Position numbers and translations under genes: made by a program. Below are positions 15,451 through 23,565 of a stretch of 37,090 nt of DNA, piece after piece. Source of the DNA: Bacillota bacterium (lineage in GTDB: Bacteria; Bacillota; Sulfobacillia; Sulfobacillales; Sulfobacillaceae); contig JAJZZI010000002.1 of NCBI GenBank assembly GCA_021797635.1, positions 1 to 37,090 of the forward strand, read 5' to 3'. Positions within the stretch are counted from its first letter, which is position 1. Each line of letters opens with the position of its first letter. The notes beneath the pieces are model-generated. The model saw only the letters and a list, made by a program, of their open reading frames with translations, was not told the origin of the DNA and did no database searches.

Positions 15451-16134
15451 TTACCGCGAAACCGCCGCTGGCATGCTCATAAACGCCGGATTGGGCTCAA
15501 ACAGCGGGTGGTCTGCAATCATTTGGTCGCGTTGTTCTTCAGTGGTAAAGCAGCGTTGCCAGCGATCGCACCAACGACACCCCAGGCTAATTTCCCGTTC
15601 CGGCAGTCGTCTCGCCAGAGCGGATGCCGTGGCCGCCGCGATGCGTTGGCGCAGCCAATGGCCAAAATCGGCGTCGGGGCGAAAATAGTATTCCCGGCGC
15701 TCATCGGTTTCTCGGTTTTCAACGATCAAGCATCCTAGGCGGTAGCCGGTGAGCTCTAAATAGAGCGCCAATTGGGCCACGTGAGCGAAGAGTGGCCCCA
15801 TCTGGCCTATCTGTGCAAAGCGCTCGCCGTTTACCGTTTTGAATTCGATCGCCTGCAATTCCCCCTCAACCCGCACTACCGCATCAATGCGACCGGAAAC
15901 CCGGAGTTCTTCATGGCGAATGCTTTGTTCAATGGCCACGTATGGCTGCTGTTGCATCAATTCTTGTTGAAACTGGCGGTGACGACGCGAGCCTTCGTGC
16001 ATGGCTTGAAGACTAACGGGATCTAAAGAACGGCCAAAACGCAGCATGTCCATCACGGCGTAGCGAAGACACATCCCCGCAAGCGATGGTGAAAACCATC
16101 GGCTAGGCTGCTTGTGGCCCGTCTTAGAGCTCAT
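15451..16134 (-). CDS. Cas4-like PD-(D/E)XK nuclease with Fe-S cysteines
   Basis: A 227-residue RecB/Cas4-type nuclease. It has His46 (AMHEGSRRH), the catalytic Asp84 (GRIDAVV) and Glu97-x-Lys99 (AIEFKTVN), and a Q-x3-Y motif (Gln121, Tyr125). Four cysteines, Cys22 near the N-terminus and Cys186, Cys189 and Cys195 at the C-terminus (CRWCDRWQRC), are spaced as in Cas4/AddB-type 4Fe-4S nucleases. The ATG overlaps the previous stop as ATGA; a TTG three codons upstream also exists. No CRISPR array or other cas gene is in the window, so a DNA repair or processing role is more likely. The metallo-hydrolase gene is translationally coupled upstream. Confidence 0.82.
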   Translation of the reverse strand: MSSKTGHKQPSRWFSPSLAGMCLRYAVMDMLRFGRSLDPVSLQAMHEGSRRHRQFQQELMQQQPYVAIEQSIRHEELRVSGRIDAVVRVEGELQAIEFKTVNGERFAQIGQMGPLFAHVAQLALYLELTGYRLGCLIVENRETDERREYYFRPDADFGHWLRQRIAAATASALARRLPEREISLGCRWCDRWQRCFTTEEQRDQMIADHPLFEPNPAFMSMPAAVSR

Positions 16135-16838
16135 TTTGGCCAACTTTCACCCGGCTCCAAGACCACCAGTTGGATATCCGTCCCCGATAACAGATCGCCA
16201 AGCTCGCTAGGGGTCCCACTTAAGCTAGGAAAGGTGCCATAATGCATGCCGATCACCGTATCTGCCTTGAGCAAGCGGGCGGCATAGGCAGCCTCTTTGG
16301 GAGCCATGGTAAAGTGCCCCCCGATAGGCAGAAGCGCCAACTCGGGCTGATAGAGATCGTGAATCACGCTCATATCCGCGAACACATTGGTGTCGCCCGC
16401 ATGATAAAAGGTAAACCCGTTTTCCAAGGTAACCACGAACCCAGCCGCCTCGCCCCCGTACACAAGACCCTTTTCGGTGGTAATTCCCGAGGAGTGGTCG
16501 GCATGCACCATCGTAACATGTATCCCCTTGAACTCGAGCGTTCCTCCCTTGTTCATGCCCACGGTGTTCTCCACCCCTTGTTCGTTGAGATAGGTGGCGA
16601 TCTCAAAATTGGCCACCACCATAGCACCACTTTGCTTGGCCAACTTGGCCGCGCTGCCCATGTGGTCGAAATGGCCATGGCTAATTAAGATGAGATCGGC
16701 AGCGGACAAATTTTGATACGCAGGCGGAATTTTAGGATTGCCTTCCAACCAAGGATCCATAACGATTTGCTGTCCCGTCGGCGTCTTGATTAAAAAGGTC
16801 GCATGACCCAACCACGTAAACGTCATATTCTGACTCAT
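16131..16838 (-). CDS. UPF0173-type metallo-beta-lactamase-fold hydrolase
   Basis: Metal-dependent hydrolase of the UPF0173 (YtkL-like) group, probably cytosolic, substrate unknown. The 235-residue protein starts MSQNMTFTWLGHATFLI and has the metal site HGHFDH (His54, His56, Asp58, His59), a further ligand in HADHSSG, Asp in FYHAGDTNVF and a terminal His in IGMHYGTF. The start at 16838 is preferred over 16874 because GGGAGGAACGAG lies just upstream and the family starts there. It overlaps the nuclease gene by 4 bp. Confidence 0.9.
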   Translation of the reverse strand: MSQNMTFTWLGHATFLIKTPTGQQIVMDPWLEGNPKIPPAYQNLSAADLILISHGHFDHMGSAAKLAKQSGAMVVANFEIATYLNEQGVENTVGMNKGGTLEFKGIHVTMVHADHSSGITTEKGLVYGGEAAGFVVTLENGFTFYHAGDTNVFADMSVIHDLYQPELALLPIGGHFTMAPKEAAYAARLLKADTVIGMHYGTFPSLSGTPSELGDLLSGTDIQLVVLEPGESWPK

Positions 16839-16875
16839 TTCTCGTTCCTCCCTGATATCGAAAAATCCCCTCACT

Positions 16876-17538
16876 TCAGACCTGCTCCGTTAACCATTGG
16901 CCCACTTCTCCCCAGCCCCGGGCCACTCGCTGGGCGCCAGCCGCGCGCAGCACCTCCGCGCTAAAGGTATTGTGCAGCATACCCCATGCACTCGTCCCTG
17001 CTGCCCGCCCTGAGCGCATGTCATAGGGGCTATCCCCAATGTAGAGAGCGCGAGCGGGCTCCGTGGCAAGGCGGGCTAGACCCAATTCTACCGGCTCCGG
17101 TCCCGGCTTATGGCTCTCAGTGTCTTCCCGGGCAACGACCGTCTCGAAATATCGGCTGAGTCCGAACAGTTCCAAGCCGTGCAGAGACATGTTGCGCCGC
17201 TTCGAAGTCACAATCGCCAGTTTCACCCGGTGGGCCAACAGCCAGTCCAGCACCAGGACCACACCCGGGACGAGTCGCACCAAGCGATCGTGCTCGCGCT
17301 GATTGTGGTCGAGATATTGCTGACAAAGCTCTGCAAATCGCGCTTCATCCAAATCTGGGGCTAGTGCTCTAAGGCTGTCTTCCAAGGGCCTGCCAAAGTT
17401 TCTTAGCAGAACTTGGTCCTCGGGAACGGATCCGAGCACCCTTTGAGTGGCATGGCGCAGGCTTGCCAAGATCAGCGGAGTCGTGTCTAAGATAGTCCCG
17501 TCAAGGTCACATAACACGGCATCAAACGGAAAGTTCAT
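16876..17538 (-). CDS. HAD-superfamily phosphatase (Gph/PpaX-like)
   Basis: A 220-residue HAD hydrolase with all four motifs: DLDGTILDT (Asp11 nucleophile, Asp13), TSK, a Lys in ESHKPGPEPV, and GDSPYDMRSG. The helical cap at about residues 18-90 is of the phosphoglycolate phosphatase/pyrophosphatase PpaX type, which suggests a small phosphate ester or pyrophosphate as substrate. The ATG at 17538 overlaps the upstream TGA as ATGA, so it is preferred to the GTG at 17550. The gene is 37 bp before the UPF0173 gene. Confidence 0.88.
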   Translation of the reverse strand: MNFPFDAVLCDLDGTILDTTPLILASLRHATQRVLGSVPEDQVLLRNFGRPLEDSLRALAPDLDEARFAELCQQYLDHNQREHDRLVRLVPGVVLVLDWLLAHRVKLAIVTSKRRNMSLHGLELFGLSRYFETVVAREDTESHKPGPEPVELGLARLATEPARALYIGDSPYDMRSGRAAGTSAWGMLHNTFSAEVLRAAGAQRVARGWGEVGQWLTEQV

Positions 17539-18404
17539 CGGTCCCACCACATAAGATAGCTCGACTCGTCCAAATCGCCCGTTCCGCCATCGTAATGATC
17601 TTTAAGGACCACCGCGGCTCGCTCCCCTAGAGGTATCTTTTGTTGCACTTGGCGGGCCAAGGCCACGGCTAAATTCAAGTCTTTAAGGCGGTTTTCCACG
17701 GAAAATCCTGGGGAAAAGTCTTGTCTGCGGTTGCGATCCAAGATCTTTTGCAACTCAAACGACTGGGCCGTACCGTTGGGCAGAACGTCTTCGATGGCCG
17801 CCAGCGTCAATCCTGCCCGAAGCCCCAGGCGAAGTCCTTCGGCTCCCGCCATCAGGTTCAGACAACCGACCAAATTGGAAACCAGCTTCATGGTCTGGCC
17901 TTGGCCCACCTCGCCTACGTGAACCACGCGTTGGGCCATTCTTTGCAAAAGGGGCGTAATCTGCTCAAGCGTCAACGCCTCAGCACCTACCATAATCGTC
18001 AGCGTCGCGTTCCTTGCCCCCACATCACCGCCGGTAACCGGTGCATCACACCACTGGACCCCCCGCTCTCGCGCCGAGGACCAAAGCCTACGGGTTAACT
18101 CGGGAGACACGGTCGAATGATCCACCACCACCCCGCCCTCGGCCATCCCGGCCAGGACGCCGTCTTCCCCTAACGCCACCGCCTCTAGGGCCTGATCATT
18201 GCTAACCATGAGAAAACAAATCTGGCTTCCTTGAGCCGCCTCGCGGGGCACCTTGGCCACTTTAGCTCCCATTGCCGCCAAGGGCTCGGTACGACCGAGG
18301 CTGCGGTTGTACACCACGAAGCGCTCATCACCACGCATTACGTTCTTAGCCATGGCCTGGCCCATGATGCCAAGACCCACGAACCCTACCTGTTCGATCA
18401 GCAA
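17535..18404 (-). CDS. NAD(P)-binding beta-hydroxyacid dehydrogenase (3-hydroxyisobutyrate dehydrogenase-like)
   Basis: A 289-residue oxidoreductase. The Rossmann motif GFVGLGIMGQAMAKN opens the sequence; DHSTVSP and DAPVTGGDVGA are the substrate-binding blocks; Lys173 in GQGQTMKLVSN is the catalytic Lys and Asn177 follows. The substrate may be 3-hydroxyisobutyrate, tartronate semialdehyde or gamma-hydroxybutyrate; sequence alone does not decide. The start is TTG, supported by AGGAGG 5 nt upstream and by no better alternative. It heads the coupled run HAD - UPF0173 - nuclease. Confidence 0.9.
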   Translation of the reverse strand: MLIEQVGFVGLGIMGQAMAKNVMRGDERFVVYNRSLGRTEPLAAMGAKVAKVPREAAQGSQICFLMVSNDQALEAVALGEDGVLAGMAEGGVVVDHSTVSPELTRRLWSSARERGVQWCDAPVTGGDVGARNATLTIMVGAEALTLEQITPLLQRMAQRVVHVGEVGQGQTMKLVSNLVGCLNLMAGAEGLRLGLRAGLTLAAIEDVLPNGTAQSFELQKILDRNRRQDFSPGFSVENRLKDLNLAVALARQVQQKIPLGERAAVVLKDHYDGGTGDLDESSYLMWWDR

Positions 18405-18577
18405 TCTCGCCTCCTGAGATTATCTTACCAGTTTTGTGGAAGCCTCAAGCTACCAAATCGCCACGTCTCTCGGCCAAGGAGCTAAAGATGAAAACAGGGT
18501 GAGCGCTTTCGGTCTTGGTGCCTCCGTCAAGCATTTCCTTTCTGAGGGGTGCCCTACTCGATCCCCATGCTCTATCC

Positions 18578-18601
18578 CATCTTCGCATCTTCGCATCTTC
18601 C
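18578..18601. repeat. Short tandem repeat, three 8-bp units
   Basis: CATCTTCG occurs twice in tandem (18578-18593), followed by a third copy with one change (CATCTTCC). It lies in the 270-bp gap between the dehydrogenase and the DUF1540 gene, otherwise without visible features. Confidence 0.6.
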
Positions 18602-18674
18602 ATCAAGGATAGAGGTCGCTGCTCTGGGTCAAACTAGCCTCGCACCCGCAGCTTGGCGAAGGGAGAAATGCGTC

Positions 18675-18887
18675 ATGCCATCCGAACTAGAGGTCCGTTG
18701 CACCGTGAGCAATTGCTATTTTTGGCAGCTGGAAAACTTTTGTGGTGCGGATCAAATCTTGATCACCTCCGACCATGAGGTGTCCCAGGCGACTCAAAAT
18801 ATGCAAAGTTCCGGGATAAGCGCCATGGTCGAAACCCCGGTGGCTGCCAGTCGCGTCACGTGCTGTCAGACCTTTCAACCGGCATAA
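18675..18887 (+). CDS. DUF1540 protein
   Basis: A 70-residue cysteine-rich protein of unknown function common in spore-forming Firmicutes. The pattern Cys9-x4-Cys14-x8-Cys23 (VRCTVSNC, NFCGADQI) and the terminal TCCQTF (Cys63, Cys64) match DUF1540; the cysteines may bind metal. GGGAG lies about 9 nt upstream of the chosen ATG, while the frame extends 42 codons further upstream with non-conserved sequence. It ends a few bases before the shared terminator at 18886-18912. Confidence 0.8.
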   Translation: MPSELEVRCTVSNCYFWQLENFCGADQILITSDHEVSQATQNMQSSGISAMVETPVAASRVTCCQTFQPA

Positions 18888-18912
18888 AAAGGGGACCGGT
18901 GACCCGGTCCCC
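18886..18912 (-). terminator. Rho-independent terminator of the arginine operon
   Basis: GGGGACCGG (18891-18899) and CCGGTCCCC (18904-18912) form a perfect 9-bp stem with loop TGAC. On the minus strand it is followed by TTTTT (18886-18890), 11 bp after the argH stop. It may also limit transcription from the DUF1540 side. Confidence 0.9.
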
Positions 18913-18923
18913 CTTCCCCAGGC

Positions 18924-20315
18924 TCAGCGGTGCGCTATAGCCGCCAGTCTCTGTTTGGCCAGGGCTATTTGACGTTTGACCGAATCGGGGGCCGTGCCTA
19001 ACGACTGCCTTCGAGCTTCCACTAAATAGGGCGGCGACAGGGTCTCAATCTCGCCTCGGCTGACCCCGGGCAAATGGCTTTTTAGCTCCTCGTCGCTAAT
19101 CTCAGCAAAACTGCGTCCACTGCCTTCCAGCTTGCCCACCACCAGGCCCACATGATGATACGCCTCGCGAAACGGCATTCCCCGTTTGACCAGCAAGTCG
19201 GCAATGTCCGTCGCTCCCGTGTAGTCACGCCCTAAGCGGTGCGAAATGCGCTCCCGGTCGATTACCAGCGTCTCCAGCATGCCTCTTGCCACCGGCAACA
19301 GGGCGGATAGAGTGTCTACGGTATCGAACACCGCCTCTTTGTCCTCTTGCATATCCGAATGGTAGGCCAAGGGCAAGCCCTTCATGACCGTCAAGAGCGC
19401 CATGAGATTTCCCGTGAGCCGACCGCTCTTGCCGCGCATGAGTTCCGCGACATCAGGATTCTTTTTCTGGGGCATCATCGAGGAACCGGTCGCATAGGCG
19501 TCGTCCATATGAATATACCCAAACTCCTGGCTAGACCAAAGAATCAATTCTTCGCCTAAGCGACTGAGATGGGTAGCCAGGATGGCCGTGAGCGCCAAGA
19601 ACTCGAGCAAGAAGTCGCGATCCGACACGGCATCGAGCGAATTGCGATAGACCGTGTGAAAGCCGAGCAACTCCGCCGTATACTCAGGATCGGTGGGATA
19701 GGGCGTCCCCGCCAACGCTCCGGCACCGAGCGGCGATGCATCCAAACGGCCAAGCCAGTCGTCAAGCCTTCCCAAATCTCGTTCTAACATCGCTTCATAG
19801 GCCATCCAGTGATGGGCCAATAGCACGGGTTGAGCCGCCTGCAAATGGGTATATCCCGGAATGATGACATCCCCATCCGACTCGGCCCGACCAATGAGAG
19901 CCCCTCCCAGGGCGAGAAGATCGTGCTGTAGGCTGGCGCCGACATCGCGCATATACAGGTGGATATCGAGCGCCACCTGATCATTTCGGCTGCGCGCAGT
20001 ATGCAACTTGCCCGCCACCGCTCCAATGATTTGGTAGAGATGGCCTTCCACATTCATGTGTACATCTTCCCAATCCAGGCGTGGCTCAAGCGTGCCTTGC
20101 TTCCATGCCTCGAGCACTTGGTCAAGACCGCTTTCGATGAGTAGTCCCTCTTCGCCAGACAAAATTCCCTGGCGGACCAGCATCGCCAAATGAGCTTTGG
20201 AGCCTTGTATATCATAGGGCAAAAGCCGCCAGTCAAATCCGATCGACGCCGTAAAGCGCTTGGAGGCCTCGGTCTGTCCCTTCTGAAAGCGCGGATTGCG
20301 AGCTTGGCTAGCCAC
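18924..20315 (-). CDS. argH: Argininosuccinate lyase
   Basis: Last step of arginine synthesis: splits argininosuccinate into arginine and fumarate. 463 residues, normal length. The fumarase/ASL signature is GSSMMPQKKNPD, which carries the catalytic Ser of the flexible loop; TARSRNDQVALD and the GYTHLQ block with catalytic His are also present. The start is GTG, overlapping argG by 8 bp. It ends the operon, with a terminator 11 bp beyond. Confidence 0.97.
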   Translation of the reverse strand: MASQARNPRFQKGQTEASKRFTASIGFDWRLLPYDIQGSKAHLAMLVRQGILSGEEGLLIESGLDQVLEAWKQGTLEPRLDWEDVHMNVEGHLYQIIGAVAGKLHTARSRNDQVALDIHLYMRDVGASLQHDLLALGGALIGRAESDGDVIIPGYTHLQAAQPVLLAHHWMAYEAMLERDLGRLDDWLGRLDASPLGAGALAGTPYPTDPEYTAELLGFHTVYRNSLDAVSDRDFLLEFLALTAILATHLSRLGEELILWSSQEFGYIHMDDAYATGSSMMPQKKNPDVAELMRGKSGRLTGNLMALLTVMKGLPLAYHSDMQEDKEAVFDTVDTLSALLPVARGMLETLVIDRERISHRLGRDYTGATDIADLLVKRGMPFREAYHHVGLVVGKLEGSGRSFAEISDEELKSHLPGVSRGEIETLSPPYLVEARRQSLGTAPDSVKRQIALAKQRLAAIAHR

Positions 20316-21537
20316 GAGAGCTCAACCCCTCTGCCTGCAAACGATGGCGAACAGCCAAAGGCAAGCCGAACAAGCGAATGAATCCAGCGGCATCCTTATG
20401 GTCATAATCGCCCCCATCAAAACTGGCGAGATCCTGAGAATACAAAGAATAGGGTGAACTTAGGGCGTGGACCTGAACATTTCCCTTGTAGAGTGTTAGC
20501 TCGACGGCGCCACTGGCCGTCCGGTTGGTTTCCTCAAAAAATCCCATCAGCGCCTCTCTAAGGGCGGAAAACCAGAGGCCATCGTAGATCAGGCGGGCGA
20601 GTCTTAAACCGGCCACCTCTTTAAATGCCTTGGTCTCACGATCCAGAACGATGCTGTCGAGAGCCGCGCGCGCCGCGTACAGAATAGTCCCCCCAGGAGT
20701 CTCGTACACCCCTCGCGATTTCATGCCCACCAGACGATTTTCCACCATCGTTACGCGTCCTATGCCATGGGCGGCGCCACGCCGATTGACGGCCTCCATC
20801 AAGGCCACGGCGGGCATCGCCTCCCCATTTAAGCCCACCGGTCGTCCCTGAACAAAGTCGATCCGAAGGGTCTCGGGCTCATCGGGTGCCACTTGGGGAT
20901 CAACCGTCCACGTATAAACGTCCTTAGGCGTCGCCAGCGCGGGGTCCTCGAGCACGCCGCCTTCATGGCTGACGTGCCAAAGATTTTGGTCGCGCGAATA
21001 AGGTGAAGCCTTGGTGGCCGTCACGGCGATGCCATGATGGGCGGCATATTCCATGGCCTCCACTCTCCCGGTAATGTCCCATTCCCGCCAGGGGGCAATG
21101 ACCTTTAAGTCCGGTGCCAGGGCCATCACCCCGAGTTCAAAACGCACCTGGTCATTGCCTTTGCCCGTGGCGCCATGGCTCACCGCACTAGCGCCGCGCT
21201 CACGGGCCACCTCCACCAAGTGTTTGGCAATGAGTGGCCGGGCAATCGACGTGCCTAAGAGATAGACTCCCTCATACACGGCACCAGCGGCCAGCATAGG
21301 AAAGGCAAAATCGCTCAAAAACTCTTCACGCAAATCGCGAATCACCACATCCGAAGCGCCCGATTGGAGCGCCTTGTGGTGAACCTGGCTTAGATCTTCA
21401 CCTTGGCCCAAGTCGGCGCAAAAGGCCACCACCTGCACCCCATAGGTTTCCTTTAGCCACGGAATGATGATCGACGTATCCAGTCCCCCTGAATAGGCTA
21501 GGACCACCTGATCACCCGCATGTACCCCGTTGGTCAC
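20308..21537 (-). CDS. argG: Argininosuccinate synthase
   Basis: Joins citrulline and aspartate with ATP to form argininosuccinate. 409 residues. The ATP PP-loop-like motif VVLAYSGGLDTSIIIPW is at the N-terminus, followed by HGATGKGNDQVRFELG and the substrate-binding GRVTMVENRLVGMKSRGVYETPGG region. The start is GTG with GGGGAGGG 4-5 nt upstream. It lies 47 bp after argD. Confidence 0.97.
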   Translation of the reverse strand: MTNGVHAGDQVVLAYSGGLDTSIIIPWLKETYGVQVVAFCADLGQGEDLSQVHHKALQSGASDVVIRDLREEFLSDFAFPMLAAGAVYEGVYLLGTSIARPLIAKHLVEVARERGASAVSHGATGKGNDQVRFELGVMALAPDLKVIAPWREWDITGRVEAMEYAAHHGIAVTATKASPYSRDQNLWHVSHEGGVLEDPALATPKDVYTWTVDPQVAPDEPETLRIDFVQGRPVGLNGEAMPAVALMEAVNRRGAAHGIGRVTMVENRLVGMKSRGVYETPGGTILYAARAALDSIVLDRETKAFKEVAGLRLARLIYDGLWFSALREALMGFFEETNRTASGAVELTLYKGNVQVHALSSPYSLYSQDLASFDGGDYDHKDAAGFIRLFGLPLAVRHRLQAEGLSSRG

Positions 21538-21584
21538 GTTACCCTCCCCTTTCTTCCCTTGGTCCTTGATTTTACGTACAGCGC

Positions 21585-22757
21585 TCAGCCTTCGCCTTCG
21601 ACCTCGGCCAGGGACTGCTCCAAGACGGCCATCGCGGCGATAATGTCCTCTTGCTCAACCACCAAAGGCGGCAGCAGGCGCAGCACATTGCCGCCGGCCG
21701 CATTAACCAAAAGACCGCGATCCAAGCATCGTTGCACCACGCGGGTATTGGCGAGGTTCAAAACCATGCCCCACATGAGTCCTCGTCCGCGTACTTCCCC
21801 GACACTTTCAGGATGACGCGATTTTATGGCTTCCAGCTGATCCTCCAGCACCTTGCCGACCCGTTTGACATGATCAAGTCCCCCTTGTTCGAGCCACGCT
21901 ACCACCACCATCGCCACGGACGTCGCCAAAGGATTGCCGCCAAACGTCGTGCCGTGTTCACCGGGACGAAGCGCATCGGCCACCGTGGGGCGCGCCAACA
22001 CGGCGCCCACCGGGACGCCGGCGGCCAGGCCTTTAGCCAGGGTAATGACGTCGGGGCTAACCCCGGATTCATGCTCAAAGCCAAACCAGGTGCCCGTCCT
22101 GCCCATTCCCGTTTGCACGGCGTCCACCATGAACAGGGCATCATAGGCATGACACAGTTCAGACACCTGACGGAGGTATCCTGGCTTAGCCATCACCACC
22201 CCAGATTCCCCCTGGATCGGCTCCAGTACCACCCCGGCCGCCTGAGTCTTTTGTAATTCGCTTTCAAGAGCCGCCAGATCATTATAGGCGACAGCAGAAA
22301 ATCCGTCGGGCAGCGGTCGAAACGGGTCGCGGTATTGGGGGGTGGGAGTCAAGGCCATGGCCCCCATGGTTCGCCCGTGAAATCCTCCCAACATCGAAAT
22401 CACATGAAATCGCCCCCGTTCAGATCCAAACCGACGCAAGAGCTTTAGACCCGCTTCGTTGGCTTCGGTCCCGGAATTGCAGAAAAAGACCTCCATGCCC
22501 TCGGCTATCCGCGATAGTTTCTCGGCAAGAGACATGGCCGGTCGATTCCAATACCAATTGGAAGTATGCAGCAGGGACATGCTCTCCTCAATGGCGGTGC
22601 GCACTCGGGGGTGGTTATGTCCCAACGAGCTGACCCCAATGCCAGCAAGAAAGTCGAAGTAGGAACGTCCCTCCTCATCGTAGACGGTCACCCCTTCGCC
22701 GCGCGCCAACACGACCGGATATCGACGATAAAATTTCATCATGGCGTCTGACCACAT
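21585..22757 (-). CDS. argD: Acetylornithine aminotransferase
   Basis: Class III PLP aminotransferase that makes N-acetylornithine from the semialdehyde. 390 residues with the phosphate-binding NSGTEANEAGLKLLRR, FMVDAVQTGMGRTG and PLP lysine in ITLAKGLAAGVPVGA. Its place between argB and argG fixes the assignment among class III aminotransferases. GAAAGGACG lies upstream of the ATG. Confidence 0.95.
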   Translation of the reverse strand: MWSDAMMKFYRRYPVVLARGEGVTVYDEEGRSYFDFLAGIGVSSLGHNHPRVRTAIEESMSLLHTSNWYWNRPAMSLAEKLSRIAEGMEVFFCNSGTEANEAGLKLLRRFGSERGRFHVISMLGGFHGRTMGAMALTPTPQYRDPFRPLPDGFSAVAYNDLAALESELQKTQAAGVVLEPIQGESGVVMAKPGYLRQVSELCHAYDALFMVDAVQTGMGRTGTWFGFEHESGVSPDVITLAKGLAAGVPVGAVLARPTVADALRPGEHGTTFGGNPLATSVAMVVVAWLEQGGLDHVKRVGKVLEDQLEAIKSRHPESVGEVRGRGLMWGMVLNLANTRVVQRCLDRGLLVNAAGGNVLRLLPPLVVEQEDIIAAMAVLEQSLAEVEGEG

Positions 22758-22808
22758 TGCCGTTCGTCCTTTCTTGAACAGAGCGCTGGCCCCATTCTCT
22801 AAATCTTT

Positions 22809-23558
22809 TTAGGCGAGGAGATCCGTACCCTGACCAGGAGCATACCCGCCTATCACCACGCGTTTAACCCCCGCATCCAGGGCGGAAAATCCCGCCTTAA
22901 GCTTAGGGATCATCCCTTTCGATACCGTCCCGTCGGAAATCCATGATAGCGCCTGTTGGCGGCTCACTCCCGAGCGAAGGCTGGCGGGATCCGAGGCCAC
23001 CTCACGCACGCCCCCGCTATCGGTGTAAAACACCAAATAATCAGCCCCAATAGCTCCAGCCAACGCCCCTGCTGCCACGTCCCCATTGAGGTTTAAGATA
23101 CCGCCCGCGCCATCGCCGGCTAAAGGCGCGACCACGGGCAAAGCCTTCATTTGCCAAATCCCTTCAATTAGGCGCGGATCGACGGCAGTAACCTGGCCTA
23201 CCCGTCCCAGCCGGGGCGACACCGTTTCGGAGGTCAAGAGGCCTAAATCGATTCCGGATACCCCTACGGCCGGAATGTCATGGGTCGCCAGGAAGGCTAC
23301 CAACCGGCCATTGACTTGTCCCTTTAACACGGCCAGTACGACTGCCAGTGCTTGATCCGAGGTGACTCGCTGACCCTCGACAAACTCCACCGGCTCTCCC
23401 CGGCGATCCAACTCGTCGCTAATTAGACTACCGCCGCCGTGGACCACCAAGACTTGGTCGTTTGCCTCTAGCCGCTGTTGTAATTCCTGCACCCAGACGG
23501 GTAAAGGGCTCTGCCCCACCACACTGCCGCCGATTTTTAACACTCCGCGCACTGCCAT
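22809..23558 (-). CDS. argB: Acetylglutamate kinase
   Basis: Phosphorylates N-acetylglutamate; usually the arginine feedback point where argJ recycles acetate. The 249-residue protein starts MAVRGVLKIGGSVV with the Lys-Gly-Gly nucleotide loop, and has VLVVHGGGSLISDEL, NGRLVAFLATHDI and LNLNGDVAAGALAGAIGA. ATG at 23558 is preceded by GGGAG and lies 7 bp after argJ; the open frame extends 13 codons into argJ without family similarity. The N-terminal helix found in arginine-inhibited hexameric kinases is absent, which suggests a dimeric, possibly arginine-insensitive form. Confidence 0.94.
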   Translation of the reverse strand: MAVRGVLKIGGSVVGQSPLPVWVQELQQRLEANDQVLVVHGGGSLISDELDRRGEPVEFVEGQRVTSDQALAVVLAVLKGQVNGRLVAFLATHDIPAVGVSGIDLGLLTSETVSPRLGRVGQVTAVDPRLIEGIWQMKALPVVAPLAGDGAGGILNLNGDVAAGALAGAIGADYLVFYTDSGGVREVASDPASLRSGVSRQQALSWISDGTVSKGMIPKLKAGFSALDAGVKRVVIGGYAPGQGTDLLA

Positions 23559-23565
23559 CGTCTCC

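Noticed and set aside
15451-16134. CRISPR-Cas locus suggested by the Cas4-like nuclease
   Set aside because: No regularly spaced repeats and no other cas gene are present anywhere in the window.
18419-18448. TTGAGG and GATAAT with an 18-bp spacer upstream of the dehydrogenase gene
   Set aside because: The start of transcription would fall inside the AGGAGG ribosome site, so it is unlikely to serve this gene.
21651-22256. Plus-strand open frame of 201 codons opposite argD
   Set aside because: Antisense to a clear argD, no ribosome site, no family pattern.
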